A stretch of 59,614 nt of DNA from Candidatus Aenigmatarchaeota archaeon. GTDB lineage: Archaea > Aenigmatarchaeota > Aenigmatarchaeia > QMZS01. The notes beneath the pieces are model-generated. The model saw only the letters and a program-made list of their open reading frames with translations. It was not told where the DNA came from and made no database searches. Location of the stretch: positions 1 through 59,614 of the forward strand of contig JAFGCN010000003.1 of assembly GCA_016932615.1 (NCBI GenBank), read 5' to 3'. The position numbers and the translations under genes were made by a program. Shown here in pieces: positions 9,453 through 17,598 of this stretch (the first letter of the stretch is position 1; each line of letters starts with the position of its first letter).

Positions 9453-9965
9453 CTAGTTTTTGTAAATTCTTTTAATAGCATCAATCCAGAATTTTACAAG
9501 TTCCCTGTCGGTGTCGATGAGGAGAACCTGCCTTAAGCGGGTGGGCTTGTGGAGGGAGATTTCCTGGACCATTATTTCGGCGGCTTTTTCTTTTGGAAAA
9601 TTCCCCACTCCTGTTCCCATGCCGGGAAAGGCAATTTTGTCTGAGCAGTTTTCCTCTGCGCATTTCAGGGCGGCTTGGGTTGCCTTTCGAAGGTCATCTT
9701 CTTTTGCCCTGCTGATTGGTTTTTTCATTGTAGGGGCGTGGATTACGAGCCGGGCTTTTAGCTTTCCGCCGCTTGTGGCAACTGCGCTTCCCACCGGAAT
9801 AGGCGCGTGTCTTACTGCCTCTTCTTCTATCCTGCGCCCGCCTTTATCCAGAATGGCTTTGGCTACTCCTCCCCGCATCGTTCCATAGCTGTTTGCCGGG
9901 TTTACGATAGCATCAACGCCTGCTTCGGTAAGGTCTCCTTGCCATGCCTTGACTTCTAAAATCAT
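9453..9965 (-). CDS. Macro domain protein (ADP-ribose hydrolase/deacetylase type)
   Basis: 170 residues of one macro domain, which binds ADP-ribose or O-acetyl-ADP-ribose. Diagnostic motifs: QGDLTEAGVDAIVNPANS near the N-terminus, GGVAKAI, and the glycine-rich PGMGTGVG loop. The start is fixed by the conserved strand, which means its first 53 bases overlap the 3' end of the upstream pseudouridine synthase gene in another frame. Likely translated from the same message. Confidence 0.9.
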   Translation of the reverse strand: MILEVKAWQGDLTEAGVDAIVNPANSYGTMRGGVAKAILDKGGRRIEEEAVRHAPIPVGSAVATSGGKLKARLVIHAPTMKKPISRAKEDDLRKATQAALKCAEENCSDKIAFPGMGTGVGNFPKEKAAEIMVQEISLHKPTRLRQVLLIDTDRELVKFWIDAIKRIYKN

Positions 9966-10728
9966 CTTTATTTTCTCTTCCTGGAGCCGGCCTTGAACGG
10001 CGAACTTGTTTTTTGCCCTCTTCCTTGCTTTTTATCCCCAGTTCAATCTCCTCTCTTGTGGTTTCCTTCAAGTCACCTTCCTTTATGCCTGTGAGATTAA
10101 TCTCCCCGATTTTTACCCTTATGAGCCGGAGGATTTTGTAGTTCAAGGCCTCCATCATCTTTCGGATAATCCGGTTCCTGCCTTCGTGAATTGTAATTTC
10201 AAAAACCTTGGGGTTTTCATGCACATTGATGCCCGAAACTTCTACAGTTTTCCCTTCAACTTCGACTCCCATGCGGATTTTTCTCTGGTCTTTTTCCTTC
10301 AGGGGCTTTCCCAGGACGACTCTGTAGGTTTTCTTGACTTCGAAGCTTGGGTGGGTAATCCTGTTAGAAAGCGCCCCGTCATTTGTAAGAATTATCAGCC
10401 CTTCAGAGTCGTAATCGAGCCGCCCGACAGAAAATATCCTCTCCCGTATCCCTTTTTCCTTGAGGAGATCCTTTACGCAGGGACGGCCAAACTCGTCGCT
10501 CATGGTTGTCACATAGCCCTTTGGCTTGTACAGGAGGAAATAGAGCTTTTTTTCCAGGCGCAATGTTCTTCCGCTGACGGTTATCCGGTCTGTTTTGGGG
10601 TCAGCTTTCTGCCCCAATTCCGCCACTTTTCCGTTAACTCTCACCTTCCTTGCCATTATCAACTCTTCGGCTTTTCTCCTTGAACAGATTCCCGCCCGCG
10701 CAATGAGCTTTTGAATTCTCTCTTCCAT
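9913..10728 (-). CDS. RsuA/RluB-family pseudouridine synthase (bacterial type)
   Basis: 271 residues. N-terminal S4 RNA-binding domain (about 3-55), then the catalytic core with GRLDYDSEGL; Asp105 is the catalytic aspartate. The family isomerises single uridines in rRNA and is mainly bacterial, so presence here suggests transfer. The basic C-terminal tail, rich in Arg/Lys, is encoded partly in the overlap with the macro gene. It could modify 16S- or 23S-type rRNA; the target cannot be told from sequence. Confidence 0.88.
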   Translation of the reverse strand: MEERIQKLIARAGICSRRKAEELIMARKVRVNGKVAELGQKADPKTDRITVSGRTLRLEKKLYFLLYKPKGYVTTMSDEFGRPCVKDLLKEKGIRERIFSVGRLDYDSEGLIILTNDGALSNRITHPSFEVKKTYRVVLGKPLKEKDQRKIRMGVEVEGKTVEVSGINVHENPKVFEITIHEGRNRIIRKMMEALNYKILRLIRVKIGEINLTGIKEGDLKETTREEIELGIKSKEEGKKQVRRSRPAPGRENKDDFRSQGMARRPYRSRR

Positions 10729-10773
10729 AACTTATTTATCTTCTGCAAGAATAGGCATATGCACTAGAAATAT

Positions 10774-10785
10774 GTATTTATATAG
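10774..10785 (+). promoter_or_regulatory. TATA box, leaderless gene at 10798
   Basis: GTATTTATATAG ends 13 bases, and starts 24 bases, before the ATG at 10798. A transcript starting at normal archaeal TATA spacing would begin at or very near the start codon. No Shine-Dalgarno sequence is visible. Confidence 0.6.
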
Positions 10786-10797
10786 AGATAGTATATA

Positions 10798-11256
10798 ATG
10801 ATAAAGGAAGTATTGTTTATCGGAAGTGGTGAGCAAGAAATGGCCCTTGCAACTTCGCTTGGACCTTCAGTGGATATACGATACGGCTGCCCGGATCTTG
10901 AGTCTAAAGGTTTGGAACCTTTTCATGGGATGGGGGGATACCAAAAAATATATGATTTGTTTAAGTCCGTGCGAAATAATGGTTGCGATGCCATCATAAT
11001 AGGCCAGGGCTATGAAGATGCCCTTTCGCTTACGCCCAATCCCTTGAAGGGCTTGAAGGTTCCGGTTATACACTTCAATCCAGACTATCCCGATGCACTT
11101 GTTTACACGACTGCAAAACCTCCCTATTTCGATGAAGATTCATCAAGGGTTGATACATTCATTGGAGGTTATATTGAGCCAAGCACATTTTATCTGGCCA
11201 TTAAAAGAGCGGGAGGCATTAGGGCTGATAAGCTTATCCAAAAGCGGTTTGGCTAG
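10798..11256 (+). CDS. Hypothetical protein
   Basis: 152 residues, soluble, no family recognised. It starts with a Rossmann-like strand and glycine turn (VLFIGSGEQE), and the C-terminal half is helix-rich. Strand-loop-helix units (DAIIIGQGYED) suggest an alpha/beta fold, possibly nucleotide- or sugar-related, but no catalytic motif is clear. Its stop overlaps the stop of the convergent TspO gene by four bases. Confidence 0.6.
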   Translation: MIKEVLFIGSGEQEMALATSLGPSVDIRYGCPDLESKGLEPFHGMGGYQKIYDLFKSVRNNGCDAIIIGQGYEDALSLTPNPLKGLKVPVIHFNPDYPDALVYTTAKPPYFDEDSSRVDTFIGGYIEPSTFYLAIKRAGGIRADKLIQKRFG

Positions 11257-11735
11257 TTCAGCTGCCAGATGTAGAAATTAAGCACAGTTGCAAAAAGCAC
11301 CCAAACTAGATAGGGCATCATCAGGTACGCCGCCCGCCTGTCAATTATCCAGAATTCCCAGGTCGTGACAATTATTGCAACTACGAGGAGCATTATGCAG
11401 ATAAATGCAGCCGGGGGGCTTTTAAGCCCGAAGAAAAGGATTGACCACAGTATGTTTAGCCCCAGCTGCGCGCCAAAAGCATAAAATCCTCTCTGGGCGT
11501 CCAGCGTTTTCAGCCCGTCTTTTATGATGAGGTATAGGGCGAGGCCCATGAGCGTGTAAAGCAAAAGCCATACGGGCGCGAAAACCCAATTTGGGGGGCT
11601 AAACCACGGCTTGCTAAGCCCTGCGTACCAGGTGGGAATTGCGGGGGTTGTCGCAAAGGAGCCAATGAAGCCAGCCGCCTGGCAGGCAAGTATCGAGCCC
11701 AGAAGCTTTGGCCAATCCACTTTTTCAGCCACCAT
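11253..11735 (-). CDS. TspO/MBR family membrane protein
   Basis: 160 residues with five predicted transmembrane helices. Family hallmarks: WYAGLSKPWFSPPNWVF after the first helix, then WS..FF, and a Trp-rich last helix. TspO proteins bind tetrapyrroles and cholesterol-like ligands and are linked to oxidative and light stress in bacteria and organelles. The ligand in this organism is unknown. Confidence 0.9.
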   Translation of the reverse strand: MVAEKVDWPKLLGSILACQAAGFIGSFATTPAIPTWYAGLSKPWFSPPNWVFAPVWLLLYTLMGLALYLIIKDGLKTLDAQRGFYAFGAQLGLNILWSILFFGLKSPPAAFICIMLLVVAIIVTTWEFWIIDRRAAYLMMPYLVWVLFATVLNFYIWQLN

Positions 11736-11814
11736 AACTTACCTGTGCTTTAATTGTATTCTTTTTGTATGGTTTTGGGGCATAGTTTTATATGCACTTT
11801 CTTGGAACAACTTT

Positions 11815-12603
11815 ATGGCAATTGAGTACATTAAGTCCAGATTAACTCCTCCTGGAATGCCCAGCGAAGGAAATGCCTTGCAGAAGGCAAAAGATTGGTA
11901 TGTTCTTTCGTTTGGAGAAAACCCGCGTAAGGAGTCTCTTGAATCCGGACTGGAGGGGCTGGATACTGGAGTGATGAGCCATAACCTCTGGAAAGCGAAG
12001 TATGGTGCGCGTCTTTTGCCTCCAGGCACAAGAGAAAGGGTTACCGATGAAATTTACAGAAGGGCCGCTTATGGCTCAACAAAGAGGGTTATTGATGCTG
12101 GCAACGTACTTTCGCATGGTGTGTTCAGGCAAGAGGAAAAATGCTGTCCCTGTATTCCCTCTATTAGGGGACTTACCGAAAGATTGCTTTTAGAGGGGTA
12201 TAATTTCAAAACAACCTGCGACCCTCAAGAGATTATTGGACCCATACTTGAGGACCGGGCGGGGTTTTCTGAAGGAAACCTATTTGCAGAAGAGGATTTG
12301 TTTTCAAAATCTTCAAACGATTTTGCAAGAGATTTATTGGAACGTTCTCTTCGCACGGGAAGGTCTAAGGACGCTGGACTTATCCCGCATTATGTAAATT
12401 GGGCGTCATTAGAGAGGTCGAATAAACTTGGAGACTCGGAACTTTCCGAAGAAGTTGCGCGTAATCTCAGAGTTGCACTGGAAGTTGGGATAATCAGCAA
12501 GGAGGACTATCAGAACTATGTGCTCAGGTATGAAGGAGCAATCCTTTCAGCAAAGGATACTCTTGATGATTATTATAGAAGAGAACTGGATTTTTTCAAG
12601 TAG
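11815..12603 (+). CDS. Hypothetical helical protein
   Basis: 262 residues from the ATG at 11815; a longer in-frame reading to 11611 would run into the tspO gene and is rejected. TATA-like TTTTATATG (11786-11794) fits a leaderless start at 11815. No family recognised. The protein is mostly helical, with a Cys cluster CCPC near residue 110 followed by CIPS that could bind a metal. Many acidic and basic residues, no membrane segment. Confidence 0.6.
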   Translation: MAIEYIKSRLTPPGMPSEGNALQKAKDWYVLSFGENPRKESLESGLEGLDTGVMSHNLWKAKYGARLLPPGTRERVTDEIYRRAAYGSTKRVIDAGNVLSHGVFRQEEKCCPCIPSIRGLTERLLLEGYNFKTTCDPQEIIGPILEDRAGFSEGNLFAEEDLFSKSSNDFARDLLERSLRTGRSKDAGLIPHYVNWASLERSNKLGDSELSEEVARNLRVALEVGIISKEDYQNYVLRYEGAILSAKDTLDDYYRRELDFFK

Positions 12604-12629
12604 CATATTTATCAAATTCTATTAATTTT

Positions 12630-13046
12630 ATGCCTAAGACCGTTTTGGTGTTTGGAACCTTTGACATTTTCCACCCCGGCCACGAATTTTTCCTGAAAGA
12701 AGCCAAAAAGCACGGCGACACGCTGGAAGTCGTGGTGGCGCGCGACAAGACCGTGGAAGAGGTCAAGGGAATGGCGCCAAGAAATGACGAAAGAAAGCGG
12801 GTTTTTGTTCTCCAGTCCTTGGACTATATAGATGAGGTCATCCTTGGAAGCTTGGGCGACAAGTATCAGATTATAGAAGCCCTCGAGCCGGACGTAATCT
12901 GCCTTGGCTACGACCAGAAGGCATTTACGGACAATCTGGGAGAGGAAATCAAGAAAAGGGGGCTGAAGGCAGAAGTTATAAGAATAAATAAAGCCCTCGA
13001 GCCGGAGGTCTTCAAGTCCTCGAAGCTTCGCATAAGGGTGGAATAG
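12630..13046 (+). CDS. ribL: FAD synthase / cytidylyltransferase-like protein
   Basis: 138 residues of the HIGH-type nucleotidyltransferase fold. FGTFDIFHPGH near the N-terminus holds the H-x-G-H catalytic motif, and the C-terminal part has a serine followed by LRIR in the position of the usual ISSTxIR motif. Length and sequence match archaeal FAD synthetase RibL; glycerol-3-phosphate cytidylyltransferase is the main alternative. TATA-like CATATTTATC lies about 25 bases upstream. Confidence 0.75.
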   Translation: MPKTVLVFGTFDIFHPGHEFFLKEAKKHGDTLEVVVARDKTVEEVKGMAPRNDERKRVFVLQSLDYIDEVILGSLGDKYQIIEALEPDVICLGYDQKAFTDNLGEEIKKRGLKAEVIRINKALEPEVFKSSKLRIRVE

Positions 13047-13101
13047 CCCGCTTCAGGCCGTCGAGCCGTTTTTTAGAGTTCCTATTTTAAATAGCTATAT
13101 T

Positions 13102-14415
13102 ATGGACATAGCCGTCTTTTTTGCAATAGCTGCGCTAATAATCATCCTTGGTTTTCTCGGCGAGCTGGTGTTCAAAAAGACCAATGTCCCCGACGTCTTG
13201 TGGCTCATGATTTTTGGCATACTTATCGGCCACTTTTTTGGATTTTACCAAACGGACCTTATTGCCGATATCGCCTCAATTTTCACCACCTTTGCTCTTA
13301 TATTCATACTTTTCGAGGGCGGGCTTAACCTTAAAATCCATGAGGTTTTTGAAGGCATGTTTGGCGGCTCCCTTCTAGCAATTGTAACCTTTATCTTTAG
13401 CGTTGTTTCCGTAACCGTGGTTGCGGTTTATTTTGGGTTTGGCCTCGCTCAGGGAGTTCTTTTGGGTATGATTCTGGGAGGCACATCTTCTGCGGTGGTT
13501 GTGCCCATCGTAAAGCGATTAACCATTTCTAAGCAGGCCTCTTCTTCCCTGGTGCTTGAGTCGGCGATTACCGATGTTCTCTGCATTGTTGCGGTTTTGG
13601 CGACAATTGAGATTTACGGAATTGGCTTTGCCAATCTCGATACGGGGCTTCTTTTGAACAGCGTCCTGAGCAAGTTCCTTCTGGCTTTCTTTATCGGAGG
13701 CGTCGGTGGCTATCTATGGCTCCATGTTCTTAACAAGATGTCCGGGCACACCAAATCCTATATGATAACGATTGCCTTTTTGCTGCTAATCTATTCCTTT
13801 ACCGAGTACCTGAAAAGCAGCGGCGCAATGGCATGCCTTGCCCTGGGCGTGATTCTGGGAAACTCCGAGCGGCTAATGAAGCTAGGAAGCAACGGCGAAA
13901 CCCAGACAAGGACATCGATAAGAGAGGCAGAGAGGTTTTTTTACTCGGAAATCTCATTCCTTGTAAAGTCCTTCTTCTTTGTTTACCTGGGGCTTCTTAT
14001 GAACTTTTCAAGTGTGGAGCCGTACCTTATCGCAGGAGTTATAGTTTTGGGTCTGTACCTGATGAGGCCGATTTCAACCCTTGTCGCAGGAAAGAACTTC
14101 ACTCCCGAAGACCGGGCGGTAGTCGACAGCTTGGTTCCAAAAGGCCTTGCCCCCGCCATTCTTGCCGGGATACCTCTGAAAGCTGGCATTCCCGGAACGG
14201 AGTCCTTTGTCAGCATAGTCCTTGCCTGCATACTCATATCTATACTGCTTAGCACAGTGCTTGTGTTCCTTGCTGAAAGGAAGAAATACTGGGGAATCAG
14301 CAATTACCTTCTTGGAAGGGTCGCCAAAAGAAAGGCGCTTGACTTCAAGGGTGCGCCTGATAAAGAGCCCACCACAACACCTTACTCAGAAAAGCCCCCC
14401 AAGAAATCCAAATAG
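13102..14415 (+). CDS. Na+/H+ antiporter, CPA1/NhaP-like
   Basis: 437 residues with about 12 transmembrane segments typical of cation:proton antiporters. The extended-segment regions FEGGLNL and GGTSSAVVVPI, and ESAITDVLCIV with the conserved Asp of the NhaP 'ND' region (here TD), identify the family. A hydrophilic Lys/Pro-rich tail of about 35 residues ends the protein. It should exchange Na+ or K+ for H+ at the cytoplasmic membrane; ion specificity cannot be read. Confidence 0.85.
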   Translation: MDIAVFFAIAALIIILGFLGELVFKKTNVPDVLWLMIFGILIGHFFGFYQTDLIADIASIFTTFALIFILFEGGLNLKIHEVFEGMFGGSLLAIVTFIFSVVSVTVVAVYFGFGLAQGVLLGMILGGTSSAVVVPIVKRLTISKQASSSLVLESAITDVLCIVAVLATIEIYGIGFANLDTGLLLNSVLSKFLLAFFIGGVGGYLWLHVLNKMSGHTKSYMITIAFLLLIYSFTEYLKSSGAMACLALGVILGNSERLMKLGSNGETQTRTSIREAERFFYSEISFLVKSFFFVYLGLLMNFSSVEPYLIAGVIVLGLYLMRPISTLVAGKNFTPEDRAVVDSLVPKGLAPAILAGIPLKAGIPGTESFVSIVLACILISILLSTVLVFLAERKKYWGISNYLLGRVAKRKALDFKGAPDKEPTTTPYSEKPPKKSK

Positions 14416-14485
14416 CGTATGTGGCATAAGTTGGCTTATGGTCCGGGTGAATTTGGCATCATAAGGCAATTCTTTTTATAATAAT

Positions 14486-15091
14486 ATGATAAAGGCAATC
14501 ATATTTGATTTGTTTGGGACACTGACCTGTGGGGGCTGTGACCCTGAAAAGGAGATCATCAGAGTGTTTGCCCTTAGGGAGGACTATAACTTTGTGGAGA
14601 AGGTTGTATCCGGAGCCAAATTTGGGGGCATGGACGCGTATTTAAGCAATATCATTAATCAATTGAATCTCCCGGATAATCCGGAAACAAGAAAAGCCTT
14701 GGAGGATATTTTCGAGCAGGATGTTACCAAGGAAAAAATAAACCCCGAGATGGTGGCTTTGGTAAAGGCCTTAAAATCAAAAGACCTCAAATTAGGGCTT
14801 CTCTCGGATATGCCAAACCCCATCTATGACCTGGTAGGAAAGGCCAATTTGTGCGCTCTTTTTGACGAAATATTATACTCTTACAGTACGGGATTATCCA
14901 AGCCGGACCTAAGATTCTTTGGTATGATGGTTTCCAAGCTTGGCGTGAAAAACGAAGAGATAATCATGGTTGGCGATTCCCTAAGGAGAGATATCAGTCC
15001 TGCAAGAGAGCTTGGCATGAAGCCGATTCTTTTCCAAAGTGCGGATCAATTGAGAAAAGAACTGGCATCTTTTTCAATAAGCGTAGATTAA
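14486..15091 (+). CDS. HAD-superfamily hydrolase
   Basis: 201 residues. Motif I is FDLFGTLT (nucleophile Asp near residue 8), motif II LLSDMP, motif III a lysine in STGLSKPDLRFF, and motif IV GDSLRRDISPA. The DLFGT form is that of haloacid dehalogenase/phosphoglycolate phosphatase-like enzymes. A Cys pair (CGGC) in the cap start is unusual. TATA-like CTTTTTATAA lies directly upstream. Confidence 0.88.
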   Translation: MIKAIIFDLFGTLTCGGCDPEKEIIRVFALREDYNFVEKVVSGAKFGGMDAYLSNIINQLNLPDNPETRKALEDIFEQDVTKEKINPEMVALVKALKSKDLKLGLLSDMPNPIYDLVGKANLCALFDEILYSYSTGLSKPDLRFFGMMVSKLGVKNEEIIMVGDSLRRDISPARELGMKPILFQSADQLRKELASFSISVD

Positions 15092-15164
15092 AGGTTAACC
15101 TCTAACTGATGGAATTTGGCGAAGTTTTGCTGACCAATAATTTACAAACAGATAGACAAAGCAA

Positions 15165-15278
15165 AATTTGGGTCGAGTGAAACGAGCCGCTAAATTCCTG
15201 TTATACGACCGAGCGACCTAAGGGAGTGAGGCAAGCAACTCCGAGAGTTGCGCAGCGTATGACGCAGGGCGGCGGACT
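15165..15278. repeat. Inverted-repeat-rich intergenic region
   Basis: Non-coding segment just beyond the 3' end of the EVE-nuclease gene. It holds a perfect hairpin CAACTC-CGA-GAGTTG (15236-15250), enclosed by a weaker TATACG/CGTATG pairing, and GAGTGA/CGAG-type short repeats. Such palindromic units are often seen beside transferred defence genes; a function is not established. Confidence 0.4.
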
Positions 15279-16397
15279 TTAATCTTCGGAATACTCAGAA
15301 TATTCATCAATTATTGAGTCATTCATGTGTTCTAGTTTCTTTTCTTTTGACAGTTCAATAACGGAATCATAGGAGATAAATGAACATACTTCGGAAAGTG
15401 GGTTTTCCCCCATAAGTACAAAGACTGGCCTAGTGATTTGCTTAAAGACAGCTTCTCTACGTTCAACGGGCGCAACTATGTGAATCCTTATATTGAGCAT
15501 TGGTTGTAAGGCCAACAAGTCTGCCATCCTCAGTATCCCAGAGTATATTGATGTGGTATCTTCTACTTCAAAAGCTCTTACTATTGAGCGCCTCTTTATC
15601 CATAAAACATCTATATTCCGAATCGTCTTTAACGTAGTTTCGTCAAATACTAGTGGAAGGTCCTGCAAGAGAGTATCTTCATCTTTTGGCTTCCAAATAC
15701 CCAAAACTCGTGCTCTGTCTCCGTTTGGAAGCCAAAGTTTTAAGCCAAGTTTTTCTCCAATTTCAGCAAGCTTGGCTTGGACTACAATAGAAGTCCGTTT
15801 TTCCTTTTCGGCAACTTCCCTTTCTGTTTCTTCCATCCCTTCATCATCGGGGACAGAAACTGAAACTTCTTTTTCATCACTTATCCTAATTTTATGAGTC
15901 TTTAACTTCTTTTGTTCATCTTCGCTGAAAGCAAAGTTTTCAAGATTTTTTGATTGAGCCAACAACTCTTTCTCTAAGAATTCACAATCCTTTTTTGGCC
16001 ATGCGCGAGGACTTGAAAAGACCATATATGTCCACTTGTTACTGTCATTGCTCAAATCTTTTGTGAACGATAAATTTTTCCATAGGCGGTCATTATGAAT
16101 GGGTATGGCCTTTTCAAGAGGCAACCACACTACGGGCTTGACCTTAAATCTTAGTACAAATGGGTCTTTTTCCTTGGTAAATATGGGTTTATCCTCTTGA
16201 TAGGGCTCACTCTGAACTTCAAGGACTCCCACAAATCTCTGAATTCTCGTTACATAGCAGATAAATTTATCGCCTGGACCTATCTTTTGGTTTTGAACAT
16301 AAGCCCTCCTAGAGATTCTAAAGCCACTCACATCTCTCATAGAATTTTCAAAGGCCTGTGCAGTTTCTGGAGAAAAGAGGTCTATATAGTAGTTCAT
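15279..16397 (-). CDS. EVE domain - PD-(D/E)XK-like nuclease fusion (probable modified-DNA restriction)
   Basis: 372 residues from the ATG at 16397. A longer reading starts at 16535, but a strong TATA box on this strand (16413-16424) and the family's usual start MNYYIDLFSPET favour 16397. Residues 1-140 form an EVE domain (PUA-like; binds modified cytosines) with GDKFICYVT and WVG-type strand VGVLEV. After a charged linker, the C-terminal domain has IDVLWI and AFEVEDTTSIYSG (about 262-285), resembling the D...ExE core of restriction-endonuclease-fold proteins in which Lys is displaced. Base composition is more AT-rich than the neighbours. Confidence 0.75.
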   Translation of the reverse strand: MNYYIDLFSPETAQAFENSMRDVSGFRISRRAYVQNQKIGPGDKFICYVTRIQRFVGVLEVQSEPYQEDKPIFTKEKDPFVLRFKVKPVVWLPLEKAIPIHNDRLWKNLSFTKDLSNDSNKWTYMVFSSPRAWPKKDCEFLEKELLAQSKNLENFAFSEDEQKKLKTHKIRISDEKEVSVSVPDDEGMEETEREVAEKEKRTSIVVQAKLAEIGEKLGLKLWLPNGDRARVLGIWKPKDEDTLLQDLPLVFDETTLKTIRNIDVLWIKRRSIVRAFEVEDTTSIYSGILRMADLLALQPMLNIRIHIVAPVERREAVFKQITRPVFVLMGENPLSEVCSFISYDSVIELSKEKKLEHMNDSIIDEYSEYSED

Positions 16398-16412
16398 AAT
16401 ATGATGGGGGTC

Positions 16413-16424
16413 TGATTTATATAA
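16413..16424 (-). promoter_or_regulatory. TATA box for EVE-nuclease gene
   Basis: On the minus strand the sequence reads ATATTATATAAA, about 16-27 bases upstream of the ATG at 16397. It decides the start codon: the upstream in-frame ATG at 16535 would lie before this promoter. Confidence 0.6.
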
Positions 16425-16592
16425 TATGGGTAGTAGTCCGCCGCCCAAGTAATATGTTGTATAACACCAATTACCCGAACGAAACATTCGCTTTACCCAC
16501 CCAAATCTGCTATAAAGCGAATATGGCTCCTGCAATATATAGCACAGGTGTTGAGTAATACTTATGGGATTTTGCTATCTGGATTATTTCGA

Positions 16593-17594
16593 TTATCCAA
16601 AAAGAAACTGAAAAGCGCCATCCAAAATGCCAGTCAAGCCGCCCCCTCGTGGAATCTCCTGGCTTGTAAACTCCGCCCAGACAAGGTAATGGTCGCTTAC
16701 GGCGTCTGTGGTAGTTGCTGAGATCCCGTAATTTCCTGTGAAGTGGCGCTTTGCTTCACCCGTGAAAATAAACCTGTCGTAAGCGCAGCTTGTTTTAGCT
16801 GCAGTCGTGTCTTCAGAGTCGCTTACAACCCAGGTGTACCTGGAGTCCCGAAAGCCAATCTGCTGAGTTTGAGGCAGATAATTGCAGTCGGCGTTGAGGT
16901 CTCCCAGTACAATTATACTTGGGGAACCTGCGGATTCCTCTGCCCTGTAGAAATATTCAAGCCCTTCAAGCTCTTCAATGTTTCGGCTCGGGCTTGTGTG
17001 CGCGCTAAGGAGAGTAAAGGTGAAATTATCTTTCTGGAAGACTGCCTTGAAGGGCTGGCGCGCCATCCTGCCGATATTTGAGTCGGCCAGGTCGCATGGG
17101 TAAGACGTGTCGCCCGGGTCCAGGACAAGCCCCGAATACACTAGCGCCACCCGGTCGGGATTGTAAACATAAAGGTACCGTTCGTCCCTCACGGCATCTG
17201 AAAATACAAATCGGTAATCCTGCCCGTATTTTTCGTTAAGGGCGAAGTCAAGGGCAAGGGAGATAAGGCCGCAGTTTTCGTGGCCGGGGCAGGAATCGCG
17301 GTTTCTGGGGCACGAAGCGTCCGATTTTTCATACAGGTTGCTAATCTCCTGGATTGCAATTATGTCGTAACTTTTGATGTTTTCTGCGATAAGCGCCATC
17401 ACGAGAGGGTCATTTGCTTTTTTCTGGCCGAAGTTTTCGATATTCCAGGAGGCAATTCTAATCTTGCTTTCGGGGGCAACTTCAGCATTTGCTGAAAACA
17501 GGCCCGTAAAGGATCCACTCGACCAGGCAAAAACAAGCACTGCAGCAAAGATGATGGCGAGGCTTACGAGAAAGCTCCTAAAAGGCTTCTTCAT
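16593..17594 (-). CDS. Secreted endonuclease/exonuclease/phosphatase-family protein (DNase I-like)
   Basis: 333 residues with an N-terminal hydrophobic segment (about 8-25) acting as signal or anchor. The DNase I-fold catalytic set is present: ASWNIENFG (Asn51), IQEI (Glu83), LGDLNADCN, and the final SDHYLVW His. The family includes secreted nucleases, and the extracytoplasmic location suits nucleic-acid degradation outside the cell. Extra cysteines in the middle may form disulphides. It lies four bases after the M23 peptidase gene on the same strand, so the two are probably one operon. Confidence 0.85.
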   Translation of the reverse strand: MKKPFRSFLVSLAIIFAAVLVFAWSSGSFTGLFSANAEVAPESKIRIASWNIENFGQKKANDPLVMALIAENIKSYDIIAIQEISNLYEKSDASCPRNRDSCPGHENCGLISLALDFALNEKYGQDYRFVFSDAVRDERYLYVYNPDRVALVYSGLVLDPGDTSYPCDLADSNIGRMARQPFKAVFQKDNFTFTLLSAHTSPSRNIEELEGLEYFYRAEESAGSPSIIVLGDLNADCNYLPQTQQIGFRDSRYTWVVSDSEDTTAAKTSCAYDRFIFTGEAKRHFTGNYGISATTTDAVSDHYLVWAEFTSQEIPRGGGLTGILDGAFQFLFG

Positions 17595-17598
17595 AATT

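Noticed and set aside
11611-11814. N-terminal extension of the gene at 11815
   Set aside because: It would run antisense through the tspO gene and across the TATA box at 11786-11794.
16398-16535. N-terminal extension of the EVE-nuclease
   Set aside because: A TATA box lies within it and the family start fits Met at 16397.
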